Assembly: GCA_003990955.1 (NCBI GenBank) | Contig: BIFV01000013.1 | Span: 62,001 to 126,000, forward strand | Direction of reading: 5' to 3' | From: Sporomusaceae bacterium FL31 | Lineage (GTDB): Bacteria; Bacillota; Negativicutes; DSM-1736; Dendrosporobacteraceae | DNA length: 64,000 nucleotides | Shown here: piece after piece, positions 6,961-15,876 of the stretch | How positions within the stretch are numbered: the stretch's first letter is position 1 | How the letters are laid out: the number at the start of each line of letters is the position of its first letter | Position numbers and translations under genes: made by a program | The notes under the pieces: generated by a model | Told to the model about the DNA's origin: nothing | The model's database searches: none | Seen by the model: the letters and a program-made list of their open reading frames with translations, nothing else

Positions 6961-8805
6961 ATGTGCGGCATTACCGGATGGATAGACTGGGATAATCATC
7001 TTGAACAGGAGCGCCCGATTTTAGATGCCATGGTTGCAACTCTAGCGGCAAGGGGGCCTGATGCTTCAGGAACCTATGTGAAGCAGCATGTGGCTTTTGG
7101 TCATCGCCGGCTGAGTGTTGTGGACTTGATTAATGGGGCACAACCAATGATTAGGCAGCGTGGCAGTGAAACCTATATTATTACTTACAATGGAGAACTT
7201 TATAATACGCCTGAATTGCAGAAAGATTTGGAAGCAAAGGGATATCGTTTTACCACAACTTGTGATACTGAGGTTCTGCTGACGGCTTATATTGAATATG
7301 GGCCAGCCTGCGTGGAGAAATTCAATGGGATATTTGCATTTGGTATCTGGGATGAAGCAAAAGAAACCTTGTTTTTAGCACGGGATCGAATCGGCGTTAA
7401 ACCGCTATTTTATGCCGAGCGCAATAAAAGCTTTGTATTCGGATCAGAGTTGAAAGCACTCCTGGCAAACCCATTGATTAAGCCAGAAGTGGATGCTGAA
7501 GGATTGGCTGAAGTCTTCATGATTGGTCCGGCACGAACACCTGGTCATGGAGTGTTTCGCGGAGTTCATGAACTAAAACCTGGCTATTCAATGATTTACA
7601 ATCGTAACGGCAAGAGAATTATCCAATACTGGGCATTGCAAAGCCAGCCACATGAAGATGATTTTACAAAAACGGTCGAAACGGTTAAGGACCTACTTTG
7701 TGATACAGCGAAAAGACAATTAGTTGCCGATGTACCTGTGTGTACTTTCCTGTCTGGCGGCCTTGATTCCAGTGCGCTTACAGCCTTAGCAGCAAATACA
7801 TATAGGCGTGATGGCCTGGGAACACTGCACACCTATTCGGTTGATTATCTTGATAATGATAAATTTTTTAAAGCCAGCAGCTTTCAGCCTAATTCTGACG
7901 CCCCGTGGGTAAAACGGGTGGCTGAACATTTCCAGACCGAGCATCACAATATTATTTTAGATAATTCTGAGTTAGCTCAGAGCTTAACTCTAGCTGCTGA
8001 AGCTCGCGATTTGCCGGGGATGGCGGATATCGATACGTCACTTTATTTGTTCTCCCGGGAAATTAAGAAAGGAGCTACTGTTGCTTTATCAGGAGAATGT
8101 GCCGATGAAGTCTTTGGTGGTTATCCTTGGTTTTATCGTGAAGAAATGATCAATGCAACCACTTTTCCCTGGGCACCGCGTCCCCAGATGAGGTTGGATT
8201 GGCTAACACCAGAGTTTAAGAGCAAGCTCAATCTTACCGAATATGTGCAGCAGCGCTATCAGGATGCACTTGGAGAGGTACCCCGGTTACCAGGGGAAGA
8301 GGCCTATGCCGCCAGGATGCGGGAAATCTTCTATTTGAGTTTGACTCGCTGGATGCCAACCTTGCTGGATCGCAAAGATCGAATGAGTATGGCGTTTGGA
8401 CTTGAAGTCAGAGTTCCCTATTGTGACCACCGCATTGTAGAATATGTCTGGAATGTGCCCTGGACCATGAAAAATTATCAGAATCGTGAAAAAGGCCTGC
8501 TGCGCCATGCTTTAACAGGCGTGCTGCCTGATGATGTACTCTGGCGGAAGAAGAGTCCTTATCCGAAGACTCATAATCCGGAATATTTAAATACAGTTAA
8601 GAATTGGGCGCTTGATCTGCTAAATGATTCATCTTCACCGCTGCTGCCCTTAATTGATGCAGCCAAAATTAAGGCCATTGCCCAAACCGATTTGGCGGCG
8701 TCAAATATACCTTGGTTCGGACAATTAATGGGCGGTGCCCAGCTATTTGCTTATCTTGTGCAAGCAGATGCTTGGATGCGTCGATATAAAGTAACCATTG
8801 TATAA
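6961..8805 (+). CDS. asnB: asparagine synthetase, glutamine-hydrolysing (AsnB)
   Basis: A 614-residue two-domain enzyme. The class II glutaminase domain starts with the catalytic Cys2 after Met (MCGITGW) and contains RGPD and YNGELYN motifs. The synthetase domain carries the PP-loop SGGLDSS near residues 265-271 and SGECADEVFGGYPW further on. It makes asparagine from aspartate, glutamine and ATP in the cytoplasm. Length and motifs fit the family. ATG 6961 is the only sensible start because Cys2 must follow the removed Met. It is monocistronic, with its own terminator. Confidence 0.95.
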   Translation: MCGITGWIDWDNHLEQERPILDAMVATLAARGPDASGTYVKQHVAFGHRRLSVVDLINGAQPMIRQRGSETYIITYNGELYNTPELQKDLEAKGYRFTTTCDTEVLLTAYIEYGPACVEKFNGIFAFGIWDEAKETLFLARDRIGVKPLFYAERNKSFVFGSELKALLANPLIKPEVDAEGLAEVFMIGPARTPGHGVFRGVHELKPGYSMIYNRNGKRIIQYWALQSQPHEDDFTKTVETVKDLLCDTAKRQLVADVPVCTFLSGGLDSSALTALAANTYRRDGLGTLHTYSVDYLDNDKFFKASSFQPNSDAPWVKRVAEHFQTEHHNIILDNSELAQSLTLAAEARDLPGMADIDTSLYLFSREIKKGATVALSGECADEVFGGYPWFYREEMINATTFPWAPRPQMRLDWLTPEFKSKLNLTEYVQQRYQDALGEVPRLPGEEAYAARMREIFYLSLTRWMPTLLDRKDRMSMAFGLEVRVPYCDHRIVEYVWNVPWTMKNYQNREKGLLRHALTGVLPDDVLWRKKSPYPKTHNPEYLNTVKNWALDLLNDSSSPLLPLIDAAKIKAIAQTDLAASNIPWFGQLMGGAQLFAYLVQADAWMRRYKVTIV

Positions 8806-8807
8806 TA

Positions 8808-8841
8808 AACTAACCCGGCTGAACACTCAGCCGGGTTAGTT
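8808..8841. terminator. terminator after asnB
   Basis: Arms 8808-8822 and 8827-8841 are perfectly complementary (15 bp) with an ACAC loop. The 3' side is followed by a short mixed T run. Confidence 0.8.
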
Positions 8842-8995
8842 CGTTTACTGTCACTGATCCATGCAATAGTTAACATGATCCTATTTACTAGCTAAAATTC
8901 TACCAAACATATCCAGTGACTACTCAGTCAGAAAATGATAAAATAAGCCATAGATTTTATGTTTCAATTTGAAAGTAGAGAGGATGTACCTAAAG

Positions 8996-9457
8996 ATGCA
9001 GAAAAAATCTTTAAGAACCTTAGCAGTTGTGTGTCTATTACTTATTGTTGTATTAGTAGCCGGCTGTGGCGGCGGATCAGGTGCTAAGCGGATTACAGGC
9101 TTATCGCCAGACGGTGTTGTAAAAACTTTTTTTGATGCCGCTAAAAATAATAAGATGAATGATGCTGGTGCATATATATCACCAACTTCTGCTGGTGATG
9201 CCAAAACAGTTGTCAAATTTATGACTGGAGATTTAGATCAAATTAAGAAATCTAATTTGATATCGGCTAAATTGGCTGGCCAGCAAGGCGATTATGCTGT
9301 TGTGGCAACTACCCTGCAAGAGCAGGACAGTTTTAAGTTTACAGTTAAACCAGTGGGCTTAGAAAAAATCAATGGTGAATGGTATATTGTTGATTTTGAT
9401 CAAATTTACCGTGATGCCAAGTATAAAGTATTGCAACAACTATTGGCGAATATTTAG
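8996..9457 (+). CDS. small lipoprotein of unknown function
   Basis: A 153-residue lipoprotein. The N-terminus MQKKSLRTLAVVCLLL leads into a lipobox LVAGC with Cys near residue 23, then a Gly-rich linker. The mature part (SPDGVVKTFFDAAKNNKMNDAG...) looks like a DUF4878/NTF2-like small alpha-beta domain ending near EWYIVDFDQIY. ATG 8996 gives a normal signal peptide; ATG 8984 and a TTG at 8969 are alternatives but have poor spacing to AGAGAGG. It should be anchored on the outer face of the membrane. No function can be assigned, and it is monocistronic. Confidence 0.75.
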   Translation: MQKKSLRTLAVVCLLLIVVLVAGCGGGSGAKRITGLSPDGVVKTFFDAAKNNKMNDAGAYISPTSAGDAKTVVKFMTGDLDQIKKSNLISAKLAGQQGDYAVVATTLQEQDSFKFTVKPVGLEKINGEWYIVDFDQIYRDAKYKVLQQLLANI

Positions 9458-9466
9458 CAATTAATT

Positions 9467-9492
9467 AAGACGGGTGCATACCCGTCTTTTTT
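9467..9492 (+). terminator. terminator after the lipoprotein gene
   Basis: AAGACGGG (9467-9474) pairs with CCCGTCTT (9481-9488) around a TGCATA loop, followed by T residues. Confidence 0.9.
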
Positions 9493-9528
9493 CTTATCAA
9501 CAGGCTTGAATTTTTTTTTGAAACGCTA

Positions 9529-9557
9529 TTGACAACAGTAAGGGAAGCGAATAAAAT
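9529..9557 (+). promoter_or_regulatory. trp operon promoter
   Basis: TTGACA at 9529-9534, a 17-base spacer and TAAAAT at 9552-9557 form a near-consensus vegetative promoter, just ahead of the T-box leader. Confidence 0.8.
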
Positions 9558-9569
9558 AAAATCAAGTTG

Positions 9570-9856
9570 ATAGTGTAAAAAGCTGTGAGCGGGACGAGTA
9601 CATATGTACACTTTAGAACAGCGAGTCGGTGACCGGGAAACCGGAGGTGTAATGACCGGCCTAGAGAGCATATCGAATGGACCTGTGAGCGTTCACCGAA
9701 AATCATGATGATGAGTAGGCTGAGCCGGTTGCCACCGTTAGTGGGCTAGGGTATACGGATTATTGAGTCCCGTACCTGAAAAAAGGGAAAGCAGTGCTTT
9801 CTAAATTAGGGTGGTAGCGCGAACCAATTCGCCCCTTGGGGTGAAGGTTTTTTTTT
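9570..9856 (+). promoter_or_regulatory. T-box leader, Trp-specific
   Basis: The roughly 290-base leader shows the T-box hallmarks: GCGGGACGAGTA near the start of stem I, and the T-box sequence AGGGTGGTAGCGCG at 9808-9821. A terminator stem (TTCGCCCC 9828-9835 with GGGGTGAA 9838-9845, extended by AACC/GGTT) and a T-run to 9856 follow. The most likely specifier is TGG at 9678-9680 in the context GAATGGACC, which reads Trp and agrees with the trp genes downstream. Uncharged tRNA-Trp should stabilise the antiterminator and allow read-through. Confidence 0.9.
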
Positions 9857-9879
9857 ATTTACCTCAACCTAATTAGAAT

Positions 9880-9944
9880 CGCTGAATTCCAAATTAGGGT
9901 GGTACCACGAACCAATTCGTCCCTTTAGGCGAGTTGGTTCTTTT
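9880..9944 (+). promoter_or_regulatory. second T-box antiterminator/terminator module without its own stem I
   Basis: A second T-box sequence, AGGGTGGTACCACG, lies at 9896-9909. It is followed by the terminator GAACCAA (9909-9915) with TTGGTTC (9934-9940) and four T residues. The stretch 9891-9922 nearly repeats 9803-9834, so the 3' half of the leader has been duplicated. There is no room for a second specifier stem. Two terminators in series would give tighter shut-off. Confidence 0.8.
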
Positions 9945-9987
9945 ATATTTTCAGGATCATTTAGGGTGAATTTGAGGAGGGGCGGCT

Positions 9988-11022
9988 ATGTTAAAAGAGT
10001 ATCTTCATCAGGTATTATCCGGACAACATCTTACCAGGCAGCAAGCTGGAGAAGCGATGAACGTGATTATGTCAGGCCAGGCCAGTGAAGCGCAAATCGG
10101 CTCTTTTCTTACTGCTTTAAAACTTAAGGGAGAAACAAGCAGCGAAATTACAGGCTTTGCTGAGACCATGCGTTCACATGCCGAAAGTATTGTGTGCCGG
10201 CAAAGTCGGTTGATTGATACGTGCGGCACCGGGGGAGATTGCAAAGGTACGTTCAATGTTTCCACAACCGTGGCTTTTGTTCTTGCCGGAGCAGGGCTGG
10301 CAGTTGCGAAACACGGCAACCGCAGTGTATCAAGCTCTTGTGGCAGTGCCGATGTTCTGGCAGCCTTAGGGGTTAATGTAGAGCTGGCACCGCAAACTGC
10401 TGCGGATGCTATTGATGAGATCAATGTTGGTTTTTTGTTTGCTCCTATATTTCATAAAGCAATGAAGTATGCGGCAAAGCCACGCAAGGATCTTGGCTTC
10501 CGGACGGTTTTTAATATTCTTGGTCCGTTATCCAATCCTGCAAAAGCCAATTACCAGCTTATTGGGGTATATGATCAGGATTTGACCGAAAAAGTAGCTG
10601 GAGCATTGCTGGGGCTGGGCGTAGAAAGGGCCATGGTGGTGCATAGCTTTGACGGGCTGGATGAAATATCGACAACAGAGCCGACGCAAGTGACTGAGGT
10701 CAGAGACGGACAACTTTCCTCGTATGTGATCAATCCGCAGGATTATGGTTTTAGTGCTGCTGCGCCTGATGATTATTTAGGGGGAACGGCTGAGCAGAAC
10801 GCTGAAATTATCCTTAAAATCTTACAGGGTCAACGAGGGCCTAAGCGGGATATTGTACTAATCAATGCGGCAGCTGCTTTATATATTGCCGGTAGCGTCC
10901 CTGACTTGCATACCGGCCTGGAATTAGCTGCTGCAAGCATTGACAGCGGCAAAGCTTACGCGAAGCTGCATGATCTTAAAAACTTCAGCCATCGGTTAAG
11001 GGAGGAAGCATTATTATCATAA
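9988..11022 (+). CDS. trpD: anthranilate phosphoribosyltransferase TrpD
   Basis: A 344-residue enzyme that joins anthranilate to PRPP, the second step of tryptophan synthesis. Family motifs are in place: DTCGTGGD near residues 74-81 for PRPP binding, KHGNRSVSS near 108-116, and the GFRTVFNILGPLSNP stretch near 173. Length is normal. ATG 9988 follows GAGGAGGGG. It is the first gene of the operon, right after the double T-box, and its end overlaps the start of trpF. It is not fused to TrpG, as it is in some enterobacteria. Confidence 0.96.
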   Translation: MLKEYLHQVLSGQHLTRQQAGEAMNVIMSGQASEAQIGSFLTALKLKGETSSEITGFAETMRSHAESIVCRQSRLIDTCGTGGDCKGTFNVSTTVAFVLAGAGLAVAKHGNRSVSSSCGSADVLAALGVNVELAPQTAADAIDEINVGFLFAPIFHKAMKYAAKPRKDLGFRTVFNILGPLSNPAKANYQLIGVYDQDLTEKVAGALLGLGVERAMVVHSFDGLDEISTTEPTQVTEVRDGQLSSYVINPQDYGFSAAAPDDYLGGTAEQNAEIILKILQGQRGPKRDIVLINAAAALYIAGSVPDLHTGLELAAASIDSGKAYAKLHDLKNFSHRLREEALLS

Positions 11023-11642
11023 AAATATGCGGCATAAGATCGTTGGAAGCTGCTCAAGCTGCCCAAGAGGCAGGGGCTGACATGATTGGTTTTGTCTTTG
11101 CCGCCAGTAAGCGAAGAATTGAGCCAGAACAGGCAGCTATAATTAGTAAAGCTGTGCAGGCGATTGCGAAAGTGGGCGTCTTTGTTGATGAAAGTGCAGC
11201 AATGATTAATCATATTGCTGACGTATGCCACTTGGACTATGTTCAGCTTCATGGTCAGGAGAGCTTAGCCTATTGCCGTCAGATCAAGTGGCCTATTATC
11301 AAGGCCTTTCAAGTAACGAAACAGTGTGGTTATCAGCAAATTAACGAATTTAAGGTGGATTATGCACTATTAGACAGCTATATCCCAGGGCAAAACGGTG
11401 GTACCGGGATTGCATTTGACTGGTATGAGGCCAAGGCAACATGCAGACAAATTAAGCTGCCGGTGATCGTAGCCGGTGGGCTGACAGCAGAGAATGTTCA
11501 TGAGGCTGTTTTAACGTTAAGCCCGGCAGGCGTAGATGTATCAGGTGGAGTCGAAACAAACGGAATCAAAGACACTGTAAAAATTAGACAATTCATCCAG
11601 GCTGCTCGTGCAGCGCAGAGGGGGCGCCAAAGTGCTCAATGA
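11013..11642 (+). CDS. trpF: phosphoribosylanthranilate isomerase TrpF, probable ATT start
   Basis: Catalyses the Amadori rearrangement of phosphoribosylanthranilate. The conserved N-terminus KICGIRS, with its catalytic Cys, is encoded at 11022-11042, before the first ATG/GTG/TTG in frame (TTG 11043). No standard start exists between an in-frame TAA at 10977 and that TTG. GGGAGG at 11000-11005 stands 7 bases before ATT 11013 (4 before ATT 11010), so translation probably begins at ATT, giving about 209 residues. The rest is typical: GFVFAASKRR, the second catalytic Asp in LLDSY, and VAGGL plus GVDVSGGVE phosphate-binding motifs. It overlaps trpD by 10 bases and trpC by 11. Confidence 0.85.
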   Translation: MIIKICGIRSLEAAQAAQEAGADMIGFVFAASKRRIEPEQAAIISKAVQAIAKVGVFVDESAAMINHIADVCHLDYVQLHGQESLAYCRQIKWPIIKAFQVTKQCGYQQINEFKVDYALLDSYIPGQNGGTGIAFDWYEAKATCRQIKLPVIVAGGLTAENVHEAVLTLSPAGVDVSGGVETNGIKDTVKIRQFIQAARAAQRGRQSAQ

Positions 11643-12396
11643 AATTGTTGCAAAAAAAAGCTATGAAGTTGCCAATACAAAAAAACAATTACCACTACCA
11701 GCTTTACGGCGTGAAGTCCAGCCAGGCAATTTTGCATTAAGTAAGGCACTCAAAGAAAATGACTGGGGCTTAATCGCTGAGTGTAAATTGGCTTCACCGG
11801 CGAAAGGACCGTTATGTGATGACTATACTGTACCTGAACTTGCAAAAACTTATAGCGAACATGGTGCACGAGCCTTGTCAGTGCATACTGATCCGCATTT
11901 CAAAGGTGTGATTACCGATATTGCTGCAGTTCGTGCTGTGACCGAATTGCCGATATTACGCAAGGATTTTATTATCGATGATTATCAAATCTATGAGGCA
12001 AGAGCCGCTGGAGCCGATGCCATCTTATTGATCGCGGCAATCCTATCAGACTATCAACTGATGGATTTTCTATATAAAGCCTGGGGAATTGGCCTGGATT
12101 GTTTAGTTGAGGTTCATACCAAAGAGGAATTAAAGCGAGTATTAAAAACTCCAGCAGAACTGATTGGCATCAATAATCGTAACCTGAAAACTTTTACTAC
12201 CGATATTGTAAATACTTTTGAATTGCTGCCTGAATGCCAAGCTGATCGTGTAGTGATTAGTGAAAGCGGCATTCAAAATGCGCAGGATGCCAGCAGATTA
12301 AAAGATGCCGGAGTGCGAGGGATTCTGGTAGGTGAAGGGCTAGTAAAAGCACCGGATATTGGCCGCAGAACACGGGAATTAACATTAAATCACTAG
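11632..12396 (+). CDS. trpC: indole-3-glycerol phosphate synthase TrpC
   Basis: A 254-residue beta/alpha barrel that closes the indole ring. GTG 11632 is chosen because it gives the usual VLNEIVAKK-type N-terminus and has GAGGGGG in front; an in-frame GTG at 11608 would add eight odd residues. Catalytic motifs are present: ECKLASPAKG near residues 50-59, LRKDFI, INNRNL and ISESGI. The segment SVHTDPHFKG, where many homologues have SVLTEPxYFxGS, is a divergent active-site-edge loop. It lies between trpF (11-base overlap) and trpB (15-base gap), so translation is probably coupled. Confidence 0.93.
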   Translation: MLNEIVAKKSYEVANTKKQLPLPALRREVQPGNFALSKALKENDWGLIAECKLASPAKGPLCDDYTVPELAKTYSEHGARALSVHTDPHFKGVITDIAAVRAVTELPILRKDFIIDDYQIYEARAAGADAILLIAAILSDYQLMDFLYKAWGIGLDCLVEVHTKEELKRVLKTPAELIGINNRNLKTFTTDIVNTFELLPECQADRVVISESGIQNAQDASRLKDAGVRGILVGEGLVKAPDIGRRTRELTLNH

Positions 12397-12411
12397 AGGG
12401 GGATAAACATT

Positions 12412-13605
12412 ATGCCTGATAATAAAGGACGTTTTGGTAAGTTTGGCGGACAATATGTACCTGAGACTGTCATGCCGGCATTAATAGAATTGGAAGAAAG
12501 CTATAATCAACTGAAAAATGACGAGAATTTTCAGCAGGAATTAAGTTTCTATCTCAGGGAATACGCTGGACGTCCAACCCGGTTGTATCTAGCAGAACAG
12601 TTAACTGCTCACTACGGTCGAGCCAAGATTTATTTAAAACGTGAGGACTTGCTGCATACAGGAGCCCACAAAATTAATAATGCCATTGGGCAGGCTCTAT
12701 TGGCCCGCCGGATGGGGAAAAAACGAATTGTTGCTGAAACAGGTGCCGGGCAGCATGGGGTAGCTTGTGCTACAGTAGCCGCCTTGTTTGGTCTGGAATG
12801 CAGGGTGTTTATGGGTGAAGAAGATATTGAGCGGCAGGCTTTAAACGTTTTTCGGATGAGATTGCTGGGAACTGAAGTCATTCCTGTAACCAGCGGTACG
12901 GGGACATTAAAGGATGCCACCAGTGAAGCCATTCGTTATTGGGTTACGAATGTGGAAGATACCCATTACATTATCGGCTCAGTAGTGGGGCCACATCCTT
13001 ATCCGATGATTGTTCGGGATTTCCAGGCAGTCATTGGTCAGGAAGTCAAGGCGCAAATTCAGGATATTGCCGGCAAGCAGATTAGTCATATTGTTGCTTG
13101 CGTGGGTGGCGGCAGTAATGCGATGGGAATATTCTATCCATTTAGGAATGATCATGATGTGATCAAAATTGGCGTTGAGGCGGCTGGTAAAGGGGTTACC
13201 ACCAGTGAACATGCAGCATCACTGACAAGCGGCCGTCCAGGTGTATTGCATGGGGCTTTGAGCTATTTACTGCAGGATGAAGACGGGCAAGTCATACCGG
13301 CTTATTCGATTTCAGCCGGATTGGATTATCCCGGTGTAGGTCCTGAACATTCCTATTTCAAAGACAGCGGCCGGGTGACGTATACTTCGGTAACCGATAA
13401 AGCGGCTTTGAGTGCGTTCAAGCGCCTGGCCCAAGTCGAAGGCATTATTCCAGCGTTAGAAAGTTCACATGCTTTGGCTTATTTAGAAGAGTTGATGCCT
13501 CAGACTAAAGCGGATCAAGTGGTTGTAGTCTGTTTGTCCGGTCGTGGTGATAAAGATGTGCAAATGGCTGCACAGGTAATGGAGGGATTAACTTGTCACG
13601 TATAG
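12412..13605 (+). CDS. trpB: tryptophan synthase beta chain TrpB
   Basis: A 397-residue PLP enzyme joining indole and serine to tryptophan. [14 protein letters not shown] opens the protein. The PLP lysine is K87 in [23 protein letters not shown] follows, then the phosphate-binding [10 protein letters not shown] and the C-terminal CLSGRGDKD. This is the TrpB1 type that pairs with TrpA. ATG 12412 follows GAGGGGG. Its 3' end overlaps trpA by 13 bases, as expected for subunits of one alpha2-beta2 complex. Confidence 0.97.
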   Translation: MPDNKGRFGKFGGQYVPETVMPALIELEESYNQLKNDENFQQELSFYLREYAGRPTRLYLAEQLTAHYGRAKIYLKREDLLHTGAHKINNAIGQALLARRMGKKRIVAETGAGQHGVACATVAALFGLECRVFMGEEDIERQALNVFRMRLLGTEVIPVTSGTGTLKDATSEAIRYWVTNVEDTHYIIGSVVGPHPYPMIVRDFQAVIGQEVKAQIQDIAGKQISHIVACVGGGSNAMGIFYPFRNDHDVIKIGVEAAGKGVTTSEHAASLTSGRPGVLHGALSYLLQDEDGQVIPAYSISAGLDYPGVGPEHSYFKDSGRVTYTSVTDKAALSAFKRLAQVEGIIPALESSHALAYLEELMPQTKADQVVVVCLSGRGDKDVQMAAQVMEGLTCHV

Positions 13606-14384
13606 CAGAAAAATTAGCGGCCTTAAAGGCCGAAGGACGTAAAGGACTTATTATTTATATCACTGCGGGTACTCCCGATTTGGCGACAACCTTGCAAGCC
13701 GTTCAGGCAGCGGAGTCAGCCGGTGCAGACATTATTGAACTGGGGATTCCATTCTCCGATCCTATGGCAGACGGACCGGTTATTCAAAAAGCGGCTATGG
13801 TAGCTCTAAAATCCGGCGTGAATATGGCTAAAATCGCCGAATTAATTCAACACATCAGACAGCATTCCAACATTCCGTTGGCAGCTATGGCTTATATGAA
13901 TAGTATTCTTAATTTTGGTCAGCAAGAGTTTGCGTCTCGTTTTAAACAAGCCGGGTTAGATGGCCTGATCATACCTGACTTACCATCTGAAGAGGCGGCA
14001 GAGCTTGGCGAGATTTGTCAGCAGACAGGCTTGGATTTGATTCAGTTTATTGCTCCGACAACCAATACAGCACGGGTAAGTCATATCTGCAGCAAAGCCA
14101 GTGGATTTATCTATTGTATCTCCACCACCGGTGTTACCGGGGTGCGGCAGGTGGATTACAGTGGAATTGGTCAGGTCATGAATACGGTTAGACAGCATAC
14201 TTCGGTGCCGTTAGCCATTGGCTTTGGCATTGGGTCACCGGCTGCAGCCAAAGAAGCCGCTCAATATGCCGATGCCGTCATTGTTGGCAGTGCGGTCATG
14301 CAGAATTTAATGGATGAAGGAGTAGAAGCGGTGAGGGCCTTAGTACAGTCCATTCGGCAGACTTTAGATGAGAGGATGAAATGA
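13593..14384 (+). CDS. trpA: tryptophan synthase alpha chain TrpA
   Basis: A 263-residue barrel that releases indole from indole-3-glycerol phosphate. The catalytic Glu is in [18 protein letters not shown] near residue 49, and the catalytic Asp is in the GLIIPDLP segment. The phosphate grip is [13 protein letters not shown] plus [10 protein letters not shown]. Start is TTG 13593 inside the end of trpB, with GGAGGG a few bases before. It stops one base before the ATG of trpE. Confidence 0.95.
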   Translation: MSRIAEKLAALKAEGRKGLIIYITAGTPDLATTLQAVQAAESAGADIIELGIPFSDPMADGPVIQKAAMVALKSGVNMAKIAELIQHIRQHSNIPLAAMAYMNSILNFGQQEFASRFKQAGLDGLIIPDLPSEEAAELGEICQQTGLDLIQFIAPTTNTARVSHICSKASGFIYCISTTGVTGVRQVDYSGIGQVMNTVRQHTSVPLAIGFGIGSPAAAKEAAQYADAVIVGSAVMQNLMDEGVEAVRALVQSIRQTLDERMK

Positions 14385-14385
14385 G

Positions 14386-15876
14386 ATGAGAGCATTTCCT
14401 GAAAAGCAGGCATTTCGTGAATATGCTAAAATTCATAACATCATTCCGGTATATGCTGAAGTTTCTACCGATATGGATACACCGGTATCGATTTATTACA
14501 AACTGGTTGGGGATCGCTACGGGTATATTTTGGAAAGTGCTGATTCCAGTAAAAACTTTGGCCGCTTCTCCTTTATTGGAACCGATCCGCTAGCTATTGC
14601 TACAGCTTACTTCAATGGACTCAAAATTGAACGCAATGGCGAAACGCAATTTGTTGAAGGTAAACCTATTGCCGCTTTAAAACAATATCTAAATTCTTTC
14701 TCAGCTCCAGTGCTGGATGATTTACCTCAATTATCCGGTGGTGCGGTAGGGTATTTTGCCTATGAATCCGTAGCAACCTGGGAACGCGTTCGAGGGCTCC
14801 AGATTGCGCCAGATACTATCTTGGCAGAGTTTATGCTTTGCCGAACCCTGTTGATCATGGATCATTTGACCCATACTACGAAATTGGCTTATTTAGCCGA
14901 ATATGACGGCAGCAGGGATGTTGATGAAGTCTATGAAGCGGCTTTAAGTAAGCTTAAACTGCTAGCCGATCAGTTAGCTCAGCCGGTGCAGCCAGAAGTA
15001 GCTAGAAAGTCTCAGCGCCCAGTCAGTCTTCAAACCAGCCAGGATCTGCAGCAATTTAGTGCCAGTTACCAGGAGAAAGTGCTAAAAGCTAAAGAATATA
15101 TTGCTGCTGGTGAAATCTTTCAGGTTGTGTTGTCACAACAATTTCGCCGGAAGCTGACTAAGTCACCATTTGGGCTATATCGACGCTTACGTCAGATTAA
15201 TCCATCTCCTTATATGTTTTACATTAATTTCGGTCAACGCAAGTTGGTCGGTGCATCACCGGAAATGCTGGTCAAAGTCAATCAAGATAAAGTCGTCACT
15301 TATCCAATTGCCGGCACCAGGCCCAGGGGAGCTAATGCCTTGGAGGATCAGGAACTGGCCATCGAGTTATTACAGGATGAAAAAGAGAAGGCTGAGCATG
15401 CCATGCTGGTGGATTTGGGACGCAATGATATTGGCCGCATTAGTTTACCCGGTACGGTTGAAGTCACTCGCCTGATGGAAATCGAAAAATTTTCGCATGT
15501 TATGCACATGGTATCTGAAGTTACCGGCAAAATTGATCCGAAAAACACAGCCCTTGATGCTTTAACAGCTTGTTTTCCTGCTGGTACAGTCAGTGGTGCG
15601 CCTAAGGCTCGTGCCATGGAGATTATTCATGAGTTAGAACAGCCCGCACGAGGGCCTTATGCCGGAGCGGTGGGGTATATTGATTTTAGCGGAAATATGG
15701 ACACCTGTATTACAATCAGGACCATTTTCATTGACGGTGATGAGGCTGTCACTCAGACCGGCGCAGGGATTGTAGCTGATTCGGTACCAGAGAAAGAGTA
15801 TCAAGAGGTGCTGCATAAGGCAAAAGTGTTATTTAAAGTATTGGCGGAGGATGATGATCATGATTTTGCTGATTGA
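14386..15876 (+). CDS. trpE: anthranilate synthase component I TrpE
   Basis: A 496-residue chorismate-using enzyme that makes anthranilate with TrpG. The N-terminal part carries the tryptophan-feedback region ILESADSSKNFGRFSFIG. The C-terminal catalytic domain has IAGTRPRG, the DLGRNDIGR motif and the PAGTVSGAPKARAMEII motif. It begins one base after trpA and overlaps trpG by 17 bases. Placing the committing step last, after trpA, is unusual for a trp operon. PabB is a look-alike, but the feedback motif and the context favour TrpE. Confidence 0.94.
   Translation: MRAFPEKQAFREYAKIHNIIPVYAEVSTDMDTPVSIYYKLVGDRYGYILESADSSKNFGRFSFIGTDPLAIATAYFNGLKIERNGETQFVEGKPIAALKQYLNSFSAPVLDDLPQLSGGAVGYFAYESVATWERVRGLQIAPDTILAEFMLCRTLLIMDHLTHTTKLAYLAEYDGSRDVDEVYEAALSKLKLLADQLAQPVQPEVARKSQRPVSLQTSQDLQQFSASYQEKVLKAKEYIAAGEIFQVVLSQQFRRKLTKSPFGLYRRLRQINPSPYMFYINFGQRKLVGASPEMLVKVNQDKVVTYPIAGTRPRGANALEDQELAIELLQDEKEKAEHAMLVDLGRNDIGRISLPGTVEVTRLMEIEKFSHVMHMVSEVTGKIDPKNTALDALTACFPAGTVSGAPKARAMEIIHELEQPARGPYAGAVGYIDFSGNMDTCITIRTIFIDGDEAVTQTGAGIVADSVPEKEYQEVLHKAKVLFKVLAEDDDHDFAD

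Noticed and set aside
10977..11045. A frameshift joining trpD and trpF as the explanation for the missing start
   Set aside because: trpD ends normally at its family length with its own stop and a strong ribosome site follows, so a separate start is more likely; a sequencing error cannot be excluded.
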